The notes: generated from the sequence alone by a model not told the origin. A stretch of 64,000 nt of DNA from Unio delphinus (GCA_029339505.1 JAQISU010000036.1:588501-652500), one strand, 5' to 3'. Counted from the first letter of the stretch, positions 28,981 to 43,225 are shown. Numbers and translations: made by a program.

Positions 28981-29980
28981 TTAGAGAAGAAATATAGTTG
29001 GTTTAACTAAGTTTAGAACAACCTTGAGTACATGCAGTAGTTTCGTCTGCATCCATGCTCTCAAAGTATTTAAACGTGTTGTAAAGTTTAATAGGGTCTT
29101 CTTACCCCTTTTGCTGCTTATTTGTTTGTGTTTTAGAACAATATAAGCACCTGTGTATTGACGGAATTAGTGCAGTGTCACCGTTGTCTACAACATGTAC
29201 GTCTTTCCATTTTGCAACTTTGCCAATTAATGAGCTGCTTCTTTAATTTTATATTTTCATTCACGCTAATTAATACATATAATACACACTTATGACTTAA
29301 GGTTGTATGATGGTTTCAATAACGATAGCGTGAGGAAAAGAGAGCACAGAGCATGGTTATCTAGTTGAACGCCTAACAGATCCATTCAAGTGGGAAATAT
29401 AAACTATGCCAAATCAAGAATCTGCAATAGTTGATTAAAACAGTTAATGTATGTACAGTTCATCTAAATCATTATTATGATTTAATTAACGTAGCTACCG
29501 ACCGTATAAGTATGTATTTTTTTTCTAAAGTGTCACGTCTTTCCATTGGTTCGTGTGGCTTCCTTTTGACATATTTTTGCATGGAAAATGCTAGAAACCT
29601 TATACGATGGTCTAGACACAGACAGACAGATATAAACAGGGAAAGAGGAGCAAATAAAGATGTGTTGAAGAGATAGGGGAGATTTACCATAAAGGCGTGT
29701 TTTCATTGCCCATCCCTATATTTAATTTATGGTCGATTACTGCAGCCTTACCAACAATCCCATTGAGAGAGAAGGGCTGGTGTGGGATTGTAGACCGGCC
29801 CTGAGACATATTAAGGTTAAGTAATCTGTTTTAGATCCTTATTAAAGGCTTTAATACTATAGGAAGAAAGAAACAAGAGCAAATAATGCATGAAATAGAT
29901 TAGAGCATCTGTCTTTCTCTTAACGAATACACGTACGTGCAGACATGAGAGGCTTTTGCAACTATGTATCATACCTTATG

Positions 29981-30212
29981 CTGAAGGTCGCGGCTTTACG
30001 CCTAGGCTGAGTTATACCAAACGATATATACAAAAAGTACTAACAGCTGCCTACCTTGGCACTAAGCATTTAGAGGCTATTATTTGGACTGGTCAGCCTG
30101 GTGTCAGAATGATGTTACCAGGTGGTACATTATGCTACATGATGCCCCAGCGATAGTCAATGCTATAACTGCCACATTGAAGACATCGTGGCGATATGAC
30201 TACAATTGCTGA
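29981..30212 (+). mobile_element. SINE, degraded copy
   Basis: The sequence aligns by eye with the SINE at 8.2-8.5 kb from the box B region onward: CTAGGCTGAGTTAT, ACAGCTGCCTACCTTGGCACT, GGACTGGTCAGCCTGGTGTCAG, then GATGCCCC and GCGATATGACTACAATTG. Box A and most of the tRNA-like head are lost or unrecognisable. Confidence 0.65.
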
Positions 30213-30432
30213 ATCTACGTTAAAAATCCAGCATACACACAGAAAACCACCACCACCACCAACAACACAATAATAATTTTGTATTATTATTATTGTGATC
30301 AATGTATTGAAATCCAATTGATCGTGTACACCTAACCGTTCAGAAGTTTAAGGGTTTTCTAGGATACCGGTGCATGTTCAATGATCTCTTACTCTCTCAC
30401 AGCAAATACTTCGCTACATTCTCTTCTTTATG

Positions 30433-30435
<3 letters not shown>

Positions 30436-30495
<60 letters not shown>
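30436..30495. repeat. (GA)n microsatellite
   Basis: About 30 GA dinucleotides. Confidence 0.95.
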
Positions 30496-30499
<4 letters not shown>

Positions 30500-31733
30500 G
30501 TGTTGGGGGAAAATCGATGGGTAAACATTGAGGGTTTAATTTATTTAGAAGGCGTAATTATTAATATGTTCGTCGTTTTTATACTACATCGCCATTGATT
30601 AATCAGTAGAAATTCATTAAAAATTTAGAGAATGTAAGAGCAATGCCTACTGCTGAATTATAACTTTACAAAAATAATTATTCATTATTTTTATTGAGCC
30701 ATGGGCGGATCACAACTTGATATACCAATAGTATTAATAAATCAAATTTCTTTATTGCAACACTAACTAATACAGGTTAATTAATAGGTAAAGTTATTAA
30801 AAAAGAAAATTTCAATTTTTGTCAAGTTTCCTCAGGAAATTTGATTAAGATCTTAGAAACTGAACGAGCGTTCGAAATAAAGTATCTTATCTTCTTATAT
30901 TCACTTTTATACGTGTGCCAGTAATAAAATGGATCGTAAAGTATAATTTCTAACATTTAGTTAGCTATAGTGTGAAACTATCCAGTCTTTGTAAAACCTC
31001 TTATCAACACAGTTTTCAATAATCTCCCAGATCATCAAATATATTTAATTCAATATAATACTTGGAGTATGATCACCGCGTAATAACAATAGACAACCTA
31101 CTATGTTTATCGTTATTTGTCGTTCAACAATGGACACGTGAATACTGTATTATTTGAATATTTGTTCCATTAGGGATATCTTGGAGCTAAATTAAAAATG
31201 AGAATTTCTTTCTGTATTACTTGTCTAGTAAACGCCCGTTCATAAAACTACGGAAATGTGTGGAAAAACACATTTTGCGTGACTTTGCAATACATTAATT
31301 CTATGCAGTACTTTTCTCGGTTACTTTCTAGCCTTCTCAAAGGCAACTATCGACTTCAAAACAACACAGTGAAGCTAACAAGAGTAATAAATTAAACCCT
31401 TTGGATTTCAGAATATTAGTTTGTTTTCGAGTAATAGTAGTAATATAAGAGAGCCAAATTTAGACATCCAATCTTGCTTTCTTTTAAAGCCTATGATCAT
31501 TGCTAAATAAACATCTCCATTGATTTTCTCTTCCTGAAGAACCAATCTCAAGATGATAGTGAAATGTTTGCCACGGACATTGAGAGAACCTTGATTACAT
31601 TTCGACATGGCGACATTGGTGCTTGTACGGGCTCCGTAATGTAATATAGCTGCAGACAAGTGGGACAAATTAAATGAAAAGCACGAGAGACAAAAACAAT
31701 TCTCTGACTAGCTAAATCCACATTTTGGCCATT

Positions 31734-31734
<1 letters not shown>

Positions 31735-31771
<37 letters not shown>

Positions 31772-31806
31772 TACATACATACATACATACATACATACAT
31801 ACATAC
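31735..31806. repeat. (CA)n-(CATA)n microsatellite
   Basis: A CA array passes into ten CATA/TACA units. Confidence 0.95.
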
Positions 31807-32699
31807 AAAGGCATATATATTACAATATATATATATATATGCGTCTCATGTAAAAAAGGTAAAAGTTCAATGACGTTTATAAAATATCGGAGAACAATTC
31901 TGCTACTGAGGAGTGAAGATCATACGTAAAATTGATAATTGTCACCTGTTTTAATACATTGATGAAACATCTGAATCTGAGAAAGGTTTGCACAAGATGG
32001 GTCACGCATTCGTTGACGCATGATGAAAACCGTATTCGGGTTGAAATCGCTAAACATTTACTGATAAAGTATGGGAAAAAAATGAGCAACACCGTTTGAA
32101 TGAGATGGCTAGAGGTGATGAAACGTATATTTACTTTTCTCAAGTCAACATCAGAAGAAGTAATATTTAGGAGAAAATGAGCATTTGTGGTTGCCGTAAA
32201 TAGTTAAACGTAGTCCGACTATTTAGACAATTTGTGCTCATTATTATTTGATGAGAAAGTACCGGTTCTCTAGGTACATGTTTCCGACTATTGACCAAAA
32301 TACTGTGCATTTTGTGTCGCTAAAAGTGTTGACAAACGTTTTGAAAATGTCAACACCAAATTGCATCTAATAATTGGATAAACATATTGAGAAATGATGA
32401 ACAGCGCAATAATAATTAGAAGTGTTGTAATAATGGTTGAACATGGTTATCTTTATTGCAAACAAAATGGACCTGCTGCAAATTGTGCCAACTTGGTTCG
32501 TCCTCTCTATAAGGTTAATAACAAATAAAAGATACTAGTTTGACAACTAGAATGTCCACTTTATCTCTCTTTAGATAACATGATAACTTCAGATAGTACA
32601 ACCTTTTATATGATCTGACAACTTTAGATGATATTCTATTGTAACTTAAGGTGATATATTCCATGAATCTGAATCTGAATTCCATCCGATAACAACATA

Positions 32700-33333
32700 A
32701 GATAATATGAAAACTTCGATAATAAACTATGATGTGACAATTACATAATATGTAACCTCAGATGACAGGGGGAACTAGTGGTAGCATGACAACTTTAGAT
32801 ATTACGATAACATTTTGATGAAATATTGTCCTTAGATGAGATGAAAACTTTAAACGGTATGACATCTTTAAGTGAAATGATAATTTTAGATGATATGACA
32901 TTTACATGAACTGATGACATGAAATGATAAAATTAGATGATATGAAAACTTCGGATGATTTGATGTGATATGACAACTTTAGATGACATTTTGATTTAGG
33001 TGATTTCATGTGGGATGTCAACTTTGGTTATTAAATGACTTTAATGATGTGATACTTTTAGATAGGATAATTTTTGATATTATATCATAAGATGATACAA
33101 TAACTTTAGATGTCATGATAACCTTAGACGATATAACTTTAGATGATATGCCATCTTTGGGTGATATATGATATGATAACTTTAGACGATGTGATAACTT
33201 TAGACGATGTGATAACTTTAGATGATATGATAACTTTAGATGATATGATAACTTTAGATGATATGCCATCTTTAGATGATATATGATATGATAACTTTAG
33301 GCGATATGTTAACTTTAGATGATATGATAACTT
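32700..33333. repeat. 18-bp minisatellite, left part
   Basis: Tandem units close to GATGATATGATAACTTTA. They are regular at 33120-33330 and increasingly degenerate to the left, with scattered 'gatgatatgacaacttta' motifs from about 32580. The array resumes at 35119 after a ~1.8-kb insertion. Confidence 0.85.
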
Positions 33334-34091
33334 GATGATGAAGTTTAATTGTAGTGACACCGGCCATAAAGGTCATTTGTTCACTAGTTTAACCATCAAT
33401 TTATATGATGGTTGGGTTCCCGAGGGGAAGGAATGGTGCCACATCCCCACAGGCATTTATCGCACAAAGTGCGCTTGTTAATTTTGGTCGTCATGTCATA
33501 CCACTAAAAAGTGGCTAATGACATGAATGTAAGACCCTGGGTGAGTGGGAATAAACCCAGCACACACTCAACCCTATCAACCAATCAGGTAGTTTGTTAC
33601 AAGGGTGCAATGGCACCAAAGAATAGCGAGGGAAAAATAGTTTTCTCATATCGCTATGTTGATGGGCTCTGGACGAGGAAAAGGTCGCGGAGGTCGGCCA
33701 GCCGATGTCGTAGATGGATGTCATTCACGCCCTGGAACGCCCAAGCCGTACTTATTTCAAATTCAGTCCAGTTTTACTAATGGACAAAATAAAACCAATA
33801 ATGTGTCAGCCACCTGTGTAATTGAGTCAAATTCAATAAGTTGTAGAATTTTCCTAACGCTTAATACCAGTATTTCTAGTACATAGTGTACATATTATAA
33901 GTCCATAACAAATTTTTAAACTAAAATGTCTATGCGACATATGTAGGTGGGTCGCTGTTAGGTTAGAATAGATTGTGCATTTTGGAGCGGTGTTTCGAAA
34001 TGATCATGTCAGATTTTTCAATAGAGCTTGTTCAAATAGAGTTCTCGTATCAAATGAGAACTCAATAAAAATAAATGGCAGATATGGCAAA

Positions 34092-34115
34092 AGCCCTTAA
34101 AAGGGCTATTTTATT
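34092..34115 (-). terminator. Hairpin and AATAAA at gene 3' end
   Basis: A perfect 7-bp stem (AGCCCTT / AAGGGCT, 2-base loop, 34092-34107) follows an AATAAA hexamer (34115-34110, minus strand) at the end of the proline-rich reading frame. It resembles a transcript 3'-end element; function is inferred. Confidence 0.35.
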
Positions 34116-34905
34116 GGAAGGTTCCTCGTTTTTCTTCCAACTGTATAAGGCGGGTTGCAGTTCGCTGCTCAGCTACACAGACTCGTGGGAATTCTATGTC
34201 GTGTAAGCTACCGATGAATTTTGCCGCATCAAACAGGTGAGAGATTGGCCTTCCTTCAAAGATGTCATAGTAGTAGCTGGACAGGATTTGAGCTCCAAAT
34301 GCCAATGAGTCCTTCTAGGGTGTGATGTTTCAAGGGACCGGTATCCAATATAAGTGACTGCATTGATAAAGTTTACGGCTTTTTTTCTCATCCTTCATGG
34401 TTTTGGCAAGTCCCAGTTCTTGGCATAATGACGTCATGAGCTTGGTCTTTTTCTTCTGTGACATTCTATCTATTTTCTTAGGTTGAAGGAAAGGTGATTC
34501 TTCTTCTTCATCATAAGTCGATGATACTTCCAAATCTTTCTCCAATTCAACTGCCGAAATTGAAGATTTTTGAGCAGCTGGCGTAGATGGTGGTGGTGGT
34601 GGTTGGTGCTGCTCTTTAGGTGGTGGTGGTTGGTGCTGCTCCTTAGGTGGTGATGGTGGGGGTGAAGTAGTTTCATCTTCTATAGGTGTGAACGATACCC
34701 CAAGTTCAGTCAGTTCAGTGTAGAGTAAATGAAATGTATTGGCTATCTCAGCCAATGTGTCTTCTACAGTCGTTTTAGGTGCAACAGATGCAGTAACCCC
34801 AGGTAAGGGTTGTGAAGCCGGCTGTAAGTGGACTGGTGGTGGTGGGGTGGGGTGGTTATTTTTCGGTCCGACTGGGTCTAATTCCTCTGTCTTCCGCTAC
34901 CCCTA
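34111..34905 (-). pseudogene. Proline-rich protein of unknown origin, frameshifted
   Basis: One minus-strand frame is open from about 34905 to 34330, without an ATG near its start. It encodes a Pro-rich N-terminus (HPTPPPPVHLQP), a short helical region (LAEIANTFHLLYTELTELGV), a second Pro-rich repeat with KEQHQPPPP twice, an acidic patch (DEEEES) and a basic end (SQKKKTKLMTSLCQEL). Coding-like sequence continues in other frames to 34111, ending RTATRLIQLEEKRGTFQ, so at least two frame changes have occurred. Acidic and Pro-rich layouts occur in viral phosphoproteins and in Gag-like proteins, but I recognise no family. It may be the remnant of a captured virus or retroelement. Confidence 0.4.
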
Positions 34906-35118
34906 TTTCTCCTGCATCGCAAATTCCCCAGTGAAGTAATTTCTTCTTTGTCTCATATCAAGAGTAAAGTAGTTCTTTTCTCTGCCGCTCGAAGGCTCCA
35001 GCTATTTGCTAGTTTTAACCCAATACCCATAAGGGCACTGAGAGCCTGAGCTGGGACAATCTCCGATGCTGGCACGTATAATTCCATGTTGTTGCTTGCT
35101 CGGTCGCCGCAGACTGGG

Positions 35119-35225
35119 TATGATAACTTAAGATGATATGTCATCTTTAGATGATATATGATATGATAACTTTAGACGATATGATAACTTTGGATGATAT
35201 GATAACTTTAGATGATATGACAACT
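35119..35225. repeat. 18-bp minisatellite, right part
   Basis: Same GATGATATGATAACTTTA unit as at 33.1-33.3 kb. This is the continuation of the array split by the insertion. Confidence 0.85.
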
Positions 35226-35705
35226 GTGACTGATATGAATATTTTAGAAAATATAAATCTTTAGATAAATTTGAACTTTGATGTCTTGTTTATAAAATGT
35301 TAAATTACTTCTGAATTTGAATTCAGCTAACGTGTTGTGTATCGAACGTTTGAGAAGAAACCGATTATGTATTCCTCTATTCTCCAATGTATATATTGCC
35401 CGTCTAAACCTAATCGTCGGTCATACATTCTTAAGCGAACGCTTTTATACAAGTAAATGATATAACATCCTAATTACCGTGCTATATATTCCTTATATTT
35501 CGAGTTGTCTGTCATGTAATACAATACGTGTGAATTTATGTGTAACGAAGCTATGAAATATGATATCATTAAAAGATATGTTGTACTTCATCCTAACGTA
35601 CACTGTTCAAAATATCATTGTCAGAGTGATACTGGCTAAACTCCAGTAAAACTCATCTAACAGTTTTTTTTATTATATACATTTTAGGATGTTGTAGGTA
35701 ATGGC

Positions 35706-35932
35706 AGCCAATCGGATTCAATACATTTGTGTCAATAAAGTGACCAATCGATACAATGCATTTATAAATCCAGTGGCCAATCGGATTCAATACATTTCTT
35801 TAAATGGAGTGACCAATCGATGCAATGCATTTATAAATCCAGTGGTCTATATGATTCAATACATATAAAACCAGTGGCGAATATCATATGACACATTTAT
35901 ATGAATCAAGTGACCAGTAGGATTCAATACGG
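35706..35932. repeat. Minisatellite, ~36/72-bp unit
   Basis: Alternating half-units CCAATCGGATTCAATACATTT and GACCAATCGATACAATGCATTT, separated by short linkers, repeat about six times. The higher-order unit is about 72 bases. Confidence 0.75.
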
Positions 35933-36184
35933 CTAGGGAGTCTTGGCAAACAACGTGCAGCTTGTCAAATATAATCAATATCGGCCATTCAATTACGGAC
36001 GAATGTAGTTGCAACCACTAAATTATACAGGAAAACCTGTGGAATAATGTAATCAAGTTTGGCTTCCGTACATACAATCTTAATGATAGAAAATTAAATT
36101 TGCAAGCTCACATAGCCAGAATTGCTTCTTTGTATAATTTAAGCTGAATCGAGTGTAGGATACTACATAAAAGAAACGTGCAGG

Positions 36185-36470
36185 ACAATAGATAATACTT
36201 GTAAGTATTTCGTATGACAAAAGATAATACATGTACGTATTCTGTATGACAAAAGATAATACATGTACGTATTCTGTATGACAATATAAAATACCTGTAA
36301 GTATTCTGTCTGACAATAGATAATACCATAAATATTCTGTATGACAATAGATAATACCTGTAATTATTCTGTATGACAATATATAATACCTGTAATTATT
36401 CTGTATGACAATAGATAATACATGTAATTATTCTATAGTACAATAGATAATACATGTAAGTATTTGGTAT
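36185..36470. repeat. ~33-bp minisatellite
   Basis: About eight units close to GACAATAGATAATACCTGTAAG + TATTCTGTAT. Minus-strand frames across it are repeat translations. Confidence 0.8.
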
Positions 36471-36668
36471 GTTCAATTTATCAGTCCGCTTTTGAGCAGC
36501 TTTCGATTTCCGTGTCATGTTCACCATTTTAGCTGCAAAGAGTAGCAATAACTGTACACATATTTATGTATTGCCTTCCATTCGTACAATCACTCCCACA
36601 CAAGGGTTCTCGAAACACAACCAAAACATATATAAATAATTGCATACTTATCATAGCGGTTGTATTGG

Positions 36669-36672
<4 letters not shown>

Positions 36673-36722
<50 letters not shown>
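36673..36722. repeat. (ATT)n microsatellite
   Basis: About 16 ATT units. Confidence 0.95.
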
Positions 36723-36724
<2 letters not shown>

Positions 36725-36729
36725 TTTTA

Positions 36730-39700
36730 TTATTACCAATAATATTATTATTATTGTTGTTGTTGTTCTAAATCCTAATAACATTATTAACCTGCAGTAT
36801 TATGTCTTAGAGGTTGTGTCAGTTTCTGTGATTTTAAATCTCATAGACTTTGCTTCGTTTCTAGAAATGCCATTAGCAACTCTAGCCCATTCGTGGGTGT
36901 TCTATAAAAACAATTTCAGGACATTTCTTGATTTGTTGCATAATAATCCGCAAGCTTTCGATGGTTCTAAGAGAATGCTAGTCTGATCTAAAGTCACATG
37001 ACTATAAATCTCATTTTCTCGTGTTCCTTGAAGAGAGTTTTCCGATGCTCAAATATGTTTGTGGTGTGTTATAGGTTATTACGTATGTCATCTAGCGCTG
37101 GGTGTTGACGTCCAGCAGAAATGTTATGTTGCTGTTGTCAACCACTTTCTCTGCCTTCTTCTTTGCTAGAAAATGGTAGTCGATCTCTCTCGTTCCACAT
37201 CATCCCTTGGTATGTATAGCTAGATGAGATAGTGTTTTATACCTGTGTTTTTCTAGCGGATGCAAGAGTCCTTGATCATAACAAGCAAAATCAGTTAACC
37301 AGTAATAGAGCTCGTGACCTGTCAGGTAATAGGTCAAGCGTATGGAATCATTAATTAAGAATTAAAAATTACTTAAAATGTTTAAATGGAAAATAGTTCC
37401 GTGCGACTTGTGTCCTTGTGTACGGAGTCCGCTGGGTTTAGTCCTCCTACTCTCTTAGTTTCAATGCAAAAAGGGATCTGATTGGATCAATTTTGTTTAG
37501 CTGCACGGGATCATATGCCGGAACAATAGATTCTGGTTCAGCTAGCTAAATGTGTCAAGAGTTGATTTGGAATAGAGTGGACTGACATCATTCCTATAGC
37601 GACTAATTCTCAACCTTGTGATCATAAGAATTTTTACGCACTAGATCAGAATGTTATTTCATTTTGTCATAATAAGATTCCGCATTGAAAATAGGTAGCG
37701 TTATCAATAGGCCGTTAGTGAAGATGAATGGAAATTGAATGTGTGACATTTCGCCGCACAATAAAGAGGTAATAACGTTTCTAGAGTGCTACATTGGGTT
37801 TGTCGATTGAATGTCACGTATAATCACCCCCGAAGGCAATAAGAAAGTAGTAAACCCACTGACAAGCAAGGCTGCACGTCGTATATCTTTGCTGATAGAC
37901 GTTATGTTTATAGTTTCATTTTCTGAACAATATTTTATTTCTATTTGTCTCTATTTATTATTTGTCTACATTTGCGGAACCAAATTTTCATCATCATCAT
38001 ATGCGGCTTAGTCTCGGTAGACCATGCGAGTAGCGCCCTCATACATTAAGAGATGAATACAATTTAAACTCAAAAACGCTTTTGCAATAATAATTGGTTG
38101 ATGCATCTAACTAGTTTGCATACGCTAGTTATGTTCTGCCGTTGTCAAAACGTGTACGGCCTATTACAGTTGAAAATAGCAAAAGACTACATCATATTTC
38201 CCAACGGGCCATGTCGTATAATGACAGCGTTTCAAATCTAATGCTACAGCCATAAACTCTCACTAAGATAAAAATGCAGTAGTGGAGTTAAGCTATGTAG
38301 CGTCTCCTGTAGGTCTATATCCATTTGGAGAAATAATAAGCACATTACGCTATCAATTAATATATACTTACTTAGTTTGGAATTTCATCAGTTTTAATTC
38401 ATGTTGTCTAATTCTATTCTAGTCTTCGATTTTGCCTGACATGAATTGCGTGTGTTTGTGTGATTTAAATTTTTAATAATGTCTGTCTTCAACTATTACA
38501 ATTATAACTGCGTGATAAAAATGGTATTTCATTTGCAAATTTACAATATTTATAGTTAGATAAAGCTGGAGTTGCCAGTTACAGCTTTGTTATTTAATCC
38601 TATGCTTTGGGATGTTTAAAACACCATAAACAAGATTCCAGTGGAAAGAACAAAGGATGAAGTCGAAAGTTTCATTTTGTCTTCACTATTGTTCTTTAAG
38701 AGAGTATAAATGATACTTACCGTTACTTCGCACGTTATACGTTATTTCAGCAAACATATATTGCCACCAACAACACTGAGTTTACCATCGTCCTGGAACC
38801 CAGATAATCTGGATCAATTCAACTGTATTAGATTCAATTAAACTTGGGAAATGAACTTGTAACGGAAGTCATACAAAGCTTGAGAGTAGAAAAGGAAATT
38901 AAAACACATGATTGGCATATGTATTCTGAAATCAAGGTTTGATTTATAACTCGACCTTTTGAATTGTTTTTTTTTCTATATTTTAATCAATAGGAATAAG
39001 TTTTGAAAGAAATCTTCAGGTTTCGTTGTTATTCCATAAATCTCTTTGCATTGTAGGTAATATTTTCAATTGTTTGTCTTTCTCTGACCAGACATGCGTT
39101 TGCTAGATATATCATAACAACATGCTTATATTAGATATATCATAACAACATGCTGGATTTTGAAGATAGCAGAGTTATACGATTCAGCAAAGGTTCTATA
39201 ATTAAATTTTAGCTGACGGAATTAGGGTATTTACGGTAAATATATTATAACTAATTTTACTTTTTAATGCAGATGATTTAATTGTCTTTCTTGACAGTTT
39301 TCTCCCTTGGCAATATATGCTCAAATAGACTGCATACTTATTGCTTAACTATTAATATGTGAATGCCTGAAGTGATTGTATTTCGCCGGGTTGGCAACCC
39401 GATAATTTATGAAAAGTGGTAATATGACCCTACAAACGAACGAACTAAATCATATTACAAATATCTAAGATGCGTATTGTCTTCAAATAACTCCTGCTAC
39501 ATAATAAAACCTGTATCTTTGCAAGCATGGCAAACTATATATTTTAAGTGATATCTTTCAAACGCAGTCGCAATACCTGTAACGGGATTGCTTCGACTGT
39601 TTGATTCAAAGATAGCAGCCACCTCCAACTATGTGGATGAATGGTGCGGGTTTTATGAAATCAATAGCATTGATAAAGTTTATCTCTCAGTTTTTAAATA

Positions 39701-42246
39701 CGTTCTTGGTAAATGTAAGTTTCCTGCAAATGTACTATCATATGCCACATGCCGATTATAAGATATACACTTAGTCTGAAATGGCTGTATAGCATTCTAG
39801 AAATATCAGCAGACGAATAATCTATACACCAAAACAATCTTGCAATTTACAAATCCGATGGGAAGAGAGATGAACTGCAAAATGCGGAGCAAACAATGTT
39901 TAAAAACCTTCCATTTACGTATGGATTCGGCCATGTTTTGGTGCAGTCAGGGTGTACATGATGAAGAACAATTTTAATAACGTTAAGTCAGAGATAAGAA
40001 CTTTTTTTAGGCGAAACATACAGGTTGAAATTAAATCAATGAGAATAAAGCATTTATATGTAACATTTAAGAATATAATTTGCTTGAAAAAGGTACAGTT
40101 AATTGGTAGGAGATATTTGTTACGTAATCAATTTTTATTGGAGCGGCTCACTTGGTAATTAGAAAAATACAGGAACATACAAAAATATTTGTTATGAAGA
40201 AAATTGTATTAAATTTGTAATGTTAATTTTGAAAAAAAGTTTAAGTTGATTCCATCTTGTCAGTTCCTACCACACCGTGTCCAATCTGTTATCTGTATGT
40301 CAATGCATAGCGGATGCAATTATTATAGTAATTGTACCATTTCACATGTTGCCATTATGTCAATGATATTGGCTATTTATCTAGCTTTACTGTGAAATTA
40401 ATACATTTTGTTTCTTTGTATTGATTATTTTGCATTTTTCAATGAGGAAATTGTTTTATATAGAAAATAGTTAGAAACGTAAAGCACGTGCTTGAGATTG
40501 TATTACTTGGATCCTTCTAGAAGTAAGTATCACTGACTTTATTTAAAATTTGCTCTTTATTATGTAATTTATTTAGAATCTTTTCTTTATCATGGAATTG
40601 ATTTAGAATTTTCCTTATTTCATGGATTTAATACAACGTTTCATCTTTTGTTATTCTGAATTTTAGAACAAACACGCTCTCTTTGGCATAGTCCACGATA
40701 CTAAACAGTTTGCGTGCATTATTTACAAAATAAAAAAAAATCTTTGGTACATTTTAAGTTTTAACATTAAATGAATATGCTTGTTTTTAAGCTTCTTTTC
40801 ATGTAAAGTGATAAACAGCATGTAAAGAATTGTAAATACAAATGAAATATGAAATTCTACAAACCATAAGCATTTCACATGATTAATTATTTGTAAACGA
40901 TATGCAACATATTTAAAACAGAAGCAGCGTTACATAATATAAAGTCTTTATATCTATATATCTATATATCTATATATCTGAATGTTATAAATTCTAGTCG
41001 TATATGGTCTGTATTACTTCGATTTTATTTGGTTTGTTTGTTTGTTACTTTTTGTTTTCGTCAAAGCTAAAACGAAATTATTGAATAATTCATTGTTACG
41101 ATTGCGATCATAAACGAAGCATATTACTTACACCAAGACAGAGACACATACAAACATTAACACGCATACTACCAAAACATCTAGATACAAATTGTGTTTT
41201 ATCCTTCAACAAGAGCTAATATTTGGGCAATAACATATATCGAACCAGACCCTAAACCTTCATTGGGTTAGTGTTCTAATATCGCCACGGTCGACCTCGG
41301 ACGTCAAATGACCTAGCATTTTTTTCAGCATCACGCATTTTGACATACATATAATATATGAAGACAAATCAGATTATATGTCATTTCAGTAAAATCTAAG
41401 TCACTCTTTATAAAAGTCGTTTTTATATTTAGATATTTTGCAAAGTCAATGTTAAATAATTATGTGAAAGACGTAAATAATTTTTGTAACATCTGATTAA
41501 GTAGCGTTAGATAAACATCGCAGTATTTATGTCATATTATGTTGTATATGTTTGCTAGCTGGTTTTAACGGAACCTATAGCATATTATAGGCTATGTATG
41601 TAGGCGATCATAAAATAAGGAATATAGTCTTTTCTTAAGTCGAGTAGCATATTACTATCCAATAATAACGCATAATGATTGATTTGTTTTTTTATCGCAT
41701 TTTGATGGGAAAATAAAGGTTGCCGTGAATGTATTGAGAACACTTACATAACTGTCAAACAGGAAAAAGGTAAGTAAAGCAATCTTATCCATAAGATAAA
41801 ATGTAATATATTAAATTTAAATGAAATTTGCGTGCGTATTTTAGATGGCTCTTAAACACATACTAATGTTAAAAGAACAGTGATGCAGAGCTCTAAGGTA
41901 CAACAATTCATTGCGTCGGATTTGCGTATTGTAGATAGGATGCGCAATAATAAAAATATGAAATGGTCAGAAAATAAATTCACTCTTATCCATTATGGAT
42001 AAAGAGAGAAGGATAATGATATAGGCCTTAAATCAGATCGGCCCTAAATGTATTACCAAGTTATAAATGAAGTTTCTATTTTTAAATAGAACACTAACAT
42101 CATTGCGTGAAATTGTCGAATATGCAACTTTTATTACCAGTACACCTCCCTCATTAAAATGCAATGTATTATAAGGAATGAGTTTTTGTGATATGGGGTA
42201 TGAATCCATGCAAGTGTGATTAATAATATGATTATTGAAATCAAAT

Positions 42247-42341
<95 letters not shown>

Positions 42342-43225
42342 TCTGAAAGCAAATTGAACACTAAATCAAGTTATTTTAAAGTCACGGACTTCATCAAAAA
42401 TGTATATGATATCGCCAAACCAGTGATTGATAAGTATGAGAACACGTACACTGCCCATACGTATCCATAACCATATTTTGTTTTTATTGATTAATGCCTG
42501 AAACATTCCTTTAAACCATGAAGTAACTGCCAATTTTGTTTAGATGGAGTGAAAATAACATGTTTGAGATGTTTGAAAGCGTTAACGGCTTTCAAGTGTT
42601 AATTACGTTTTAACAAGTTACACGATTTAATCCATATTGGCACGGAAAAAAGTGTTTCTGCAGTTCATACATTGATCAATCTCCCTTGATGTTTCTTGCC
42701 TCAAGGTGTTCTACGGCGTTTCACGCTCGGAAATAGTTTTCATTGTTTCTACAGAGACAGTTGATACCAAACTCAATATAATATAACAAGAGTAGCTCCG
42801 AAGCCTCTGAAAACGCCTAAAGGGTTCTGAGATTGCAATGAACTCCAAACGTAAATACCTGCAATGCTTACTCACGATAACAAACGAATAAGTTGGAAGA
42901 CATTCGCAGGAGATAAAAGGCAAAATATTAGCGATCCAAGTTATAAAGCTGTATATACCAAAGCATTTTGTTCATCGATTGTAGTATTTATTTGTTTTAC
43001 CAGACCATTTTAGCGGTAGCTCAAACAGCTATCATTTGACGAGTTTGTGTTTTGTACATCAATATATCCAATCATATCTTTGGTTACAATATGAAACGAA
43101 CAAAAAGGATTACGTCGTTTCATTAACTAGTGTATATGATGTAATCTAAAATAGTATATATTATTCTGTTACGTTCCCATATGTACAATCTATGTGTAAG
43201 CTATTTGAATATATTCTACCACCGT
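36730..43225. other. Gene-poor stretch
   Basis: No supported gene or RNA gene. It is AT-rich unique sequence with one long (AT)n array at 42250-42339. Confidence 0.55.
42250..42339. repeat. (AT)n microsatellite
   Basis: About 45 AT dinucleotides. Confidence 0.95.

Larger units (their letters stand above)
28981..32690. other. Gene-poor stretch
   Basis: No supported gene. It contains a degraded SINE (29.98-30.21 kb), a (GA)n array and a (CA)n/(CATA)n array. Confidence 0.55.
33334..35118. mobile_element. ~1.8-kb unclassified insertion in minisatellite
   Basis: A block of more balanced base composition splits the 18-bp minisatellite. The array text TATGATAACTT occurs at both edges (33323-33333 and 35119-35129). 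This could be a target-site duplication, but it is also the array's own unit. No terminal inverted repeats or LTRs are visible. The left part has CACAAAGTGCGC-type hairpins and short orphan frames near 33.5-33.9 kb. The right part carries a broken minus-strand coding frame (34111-34905). I cannot assign it to a family. Confidence 0.5.

Noticed and set aside
32700..33333. CRISPR-like array
   Set aside because: Units are directly tandem without unique spacers, so this is a minisatellite.
34092..34107. Histone mRNA-type stem-loop
   Set aside because: The stem resembles it in size, but loop and flanks do not match the histone consensus and no histone gene is nearby.
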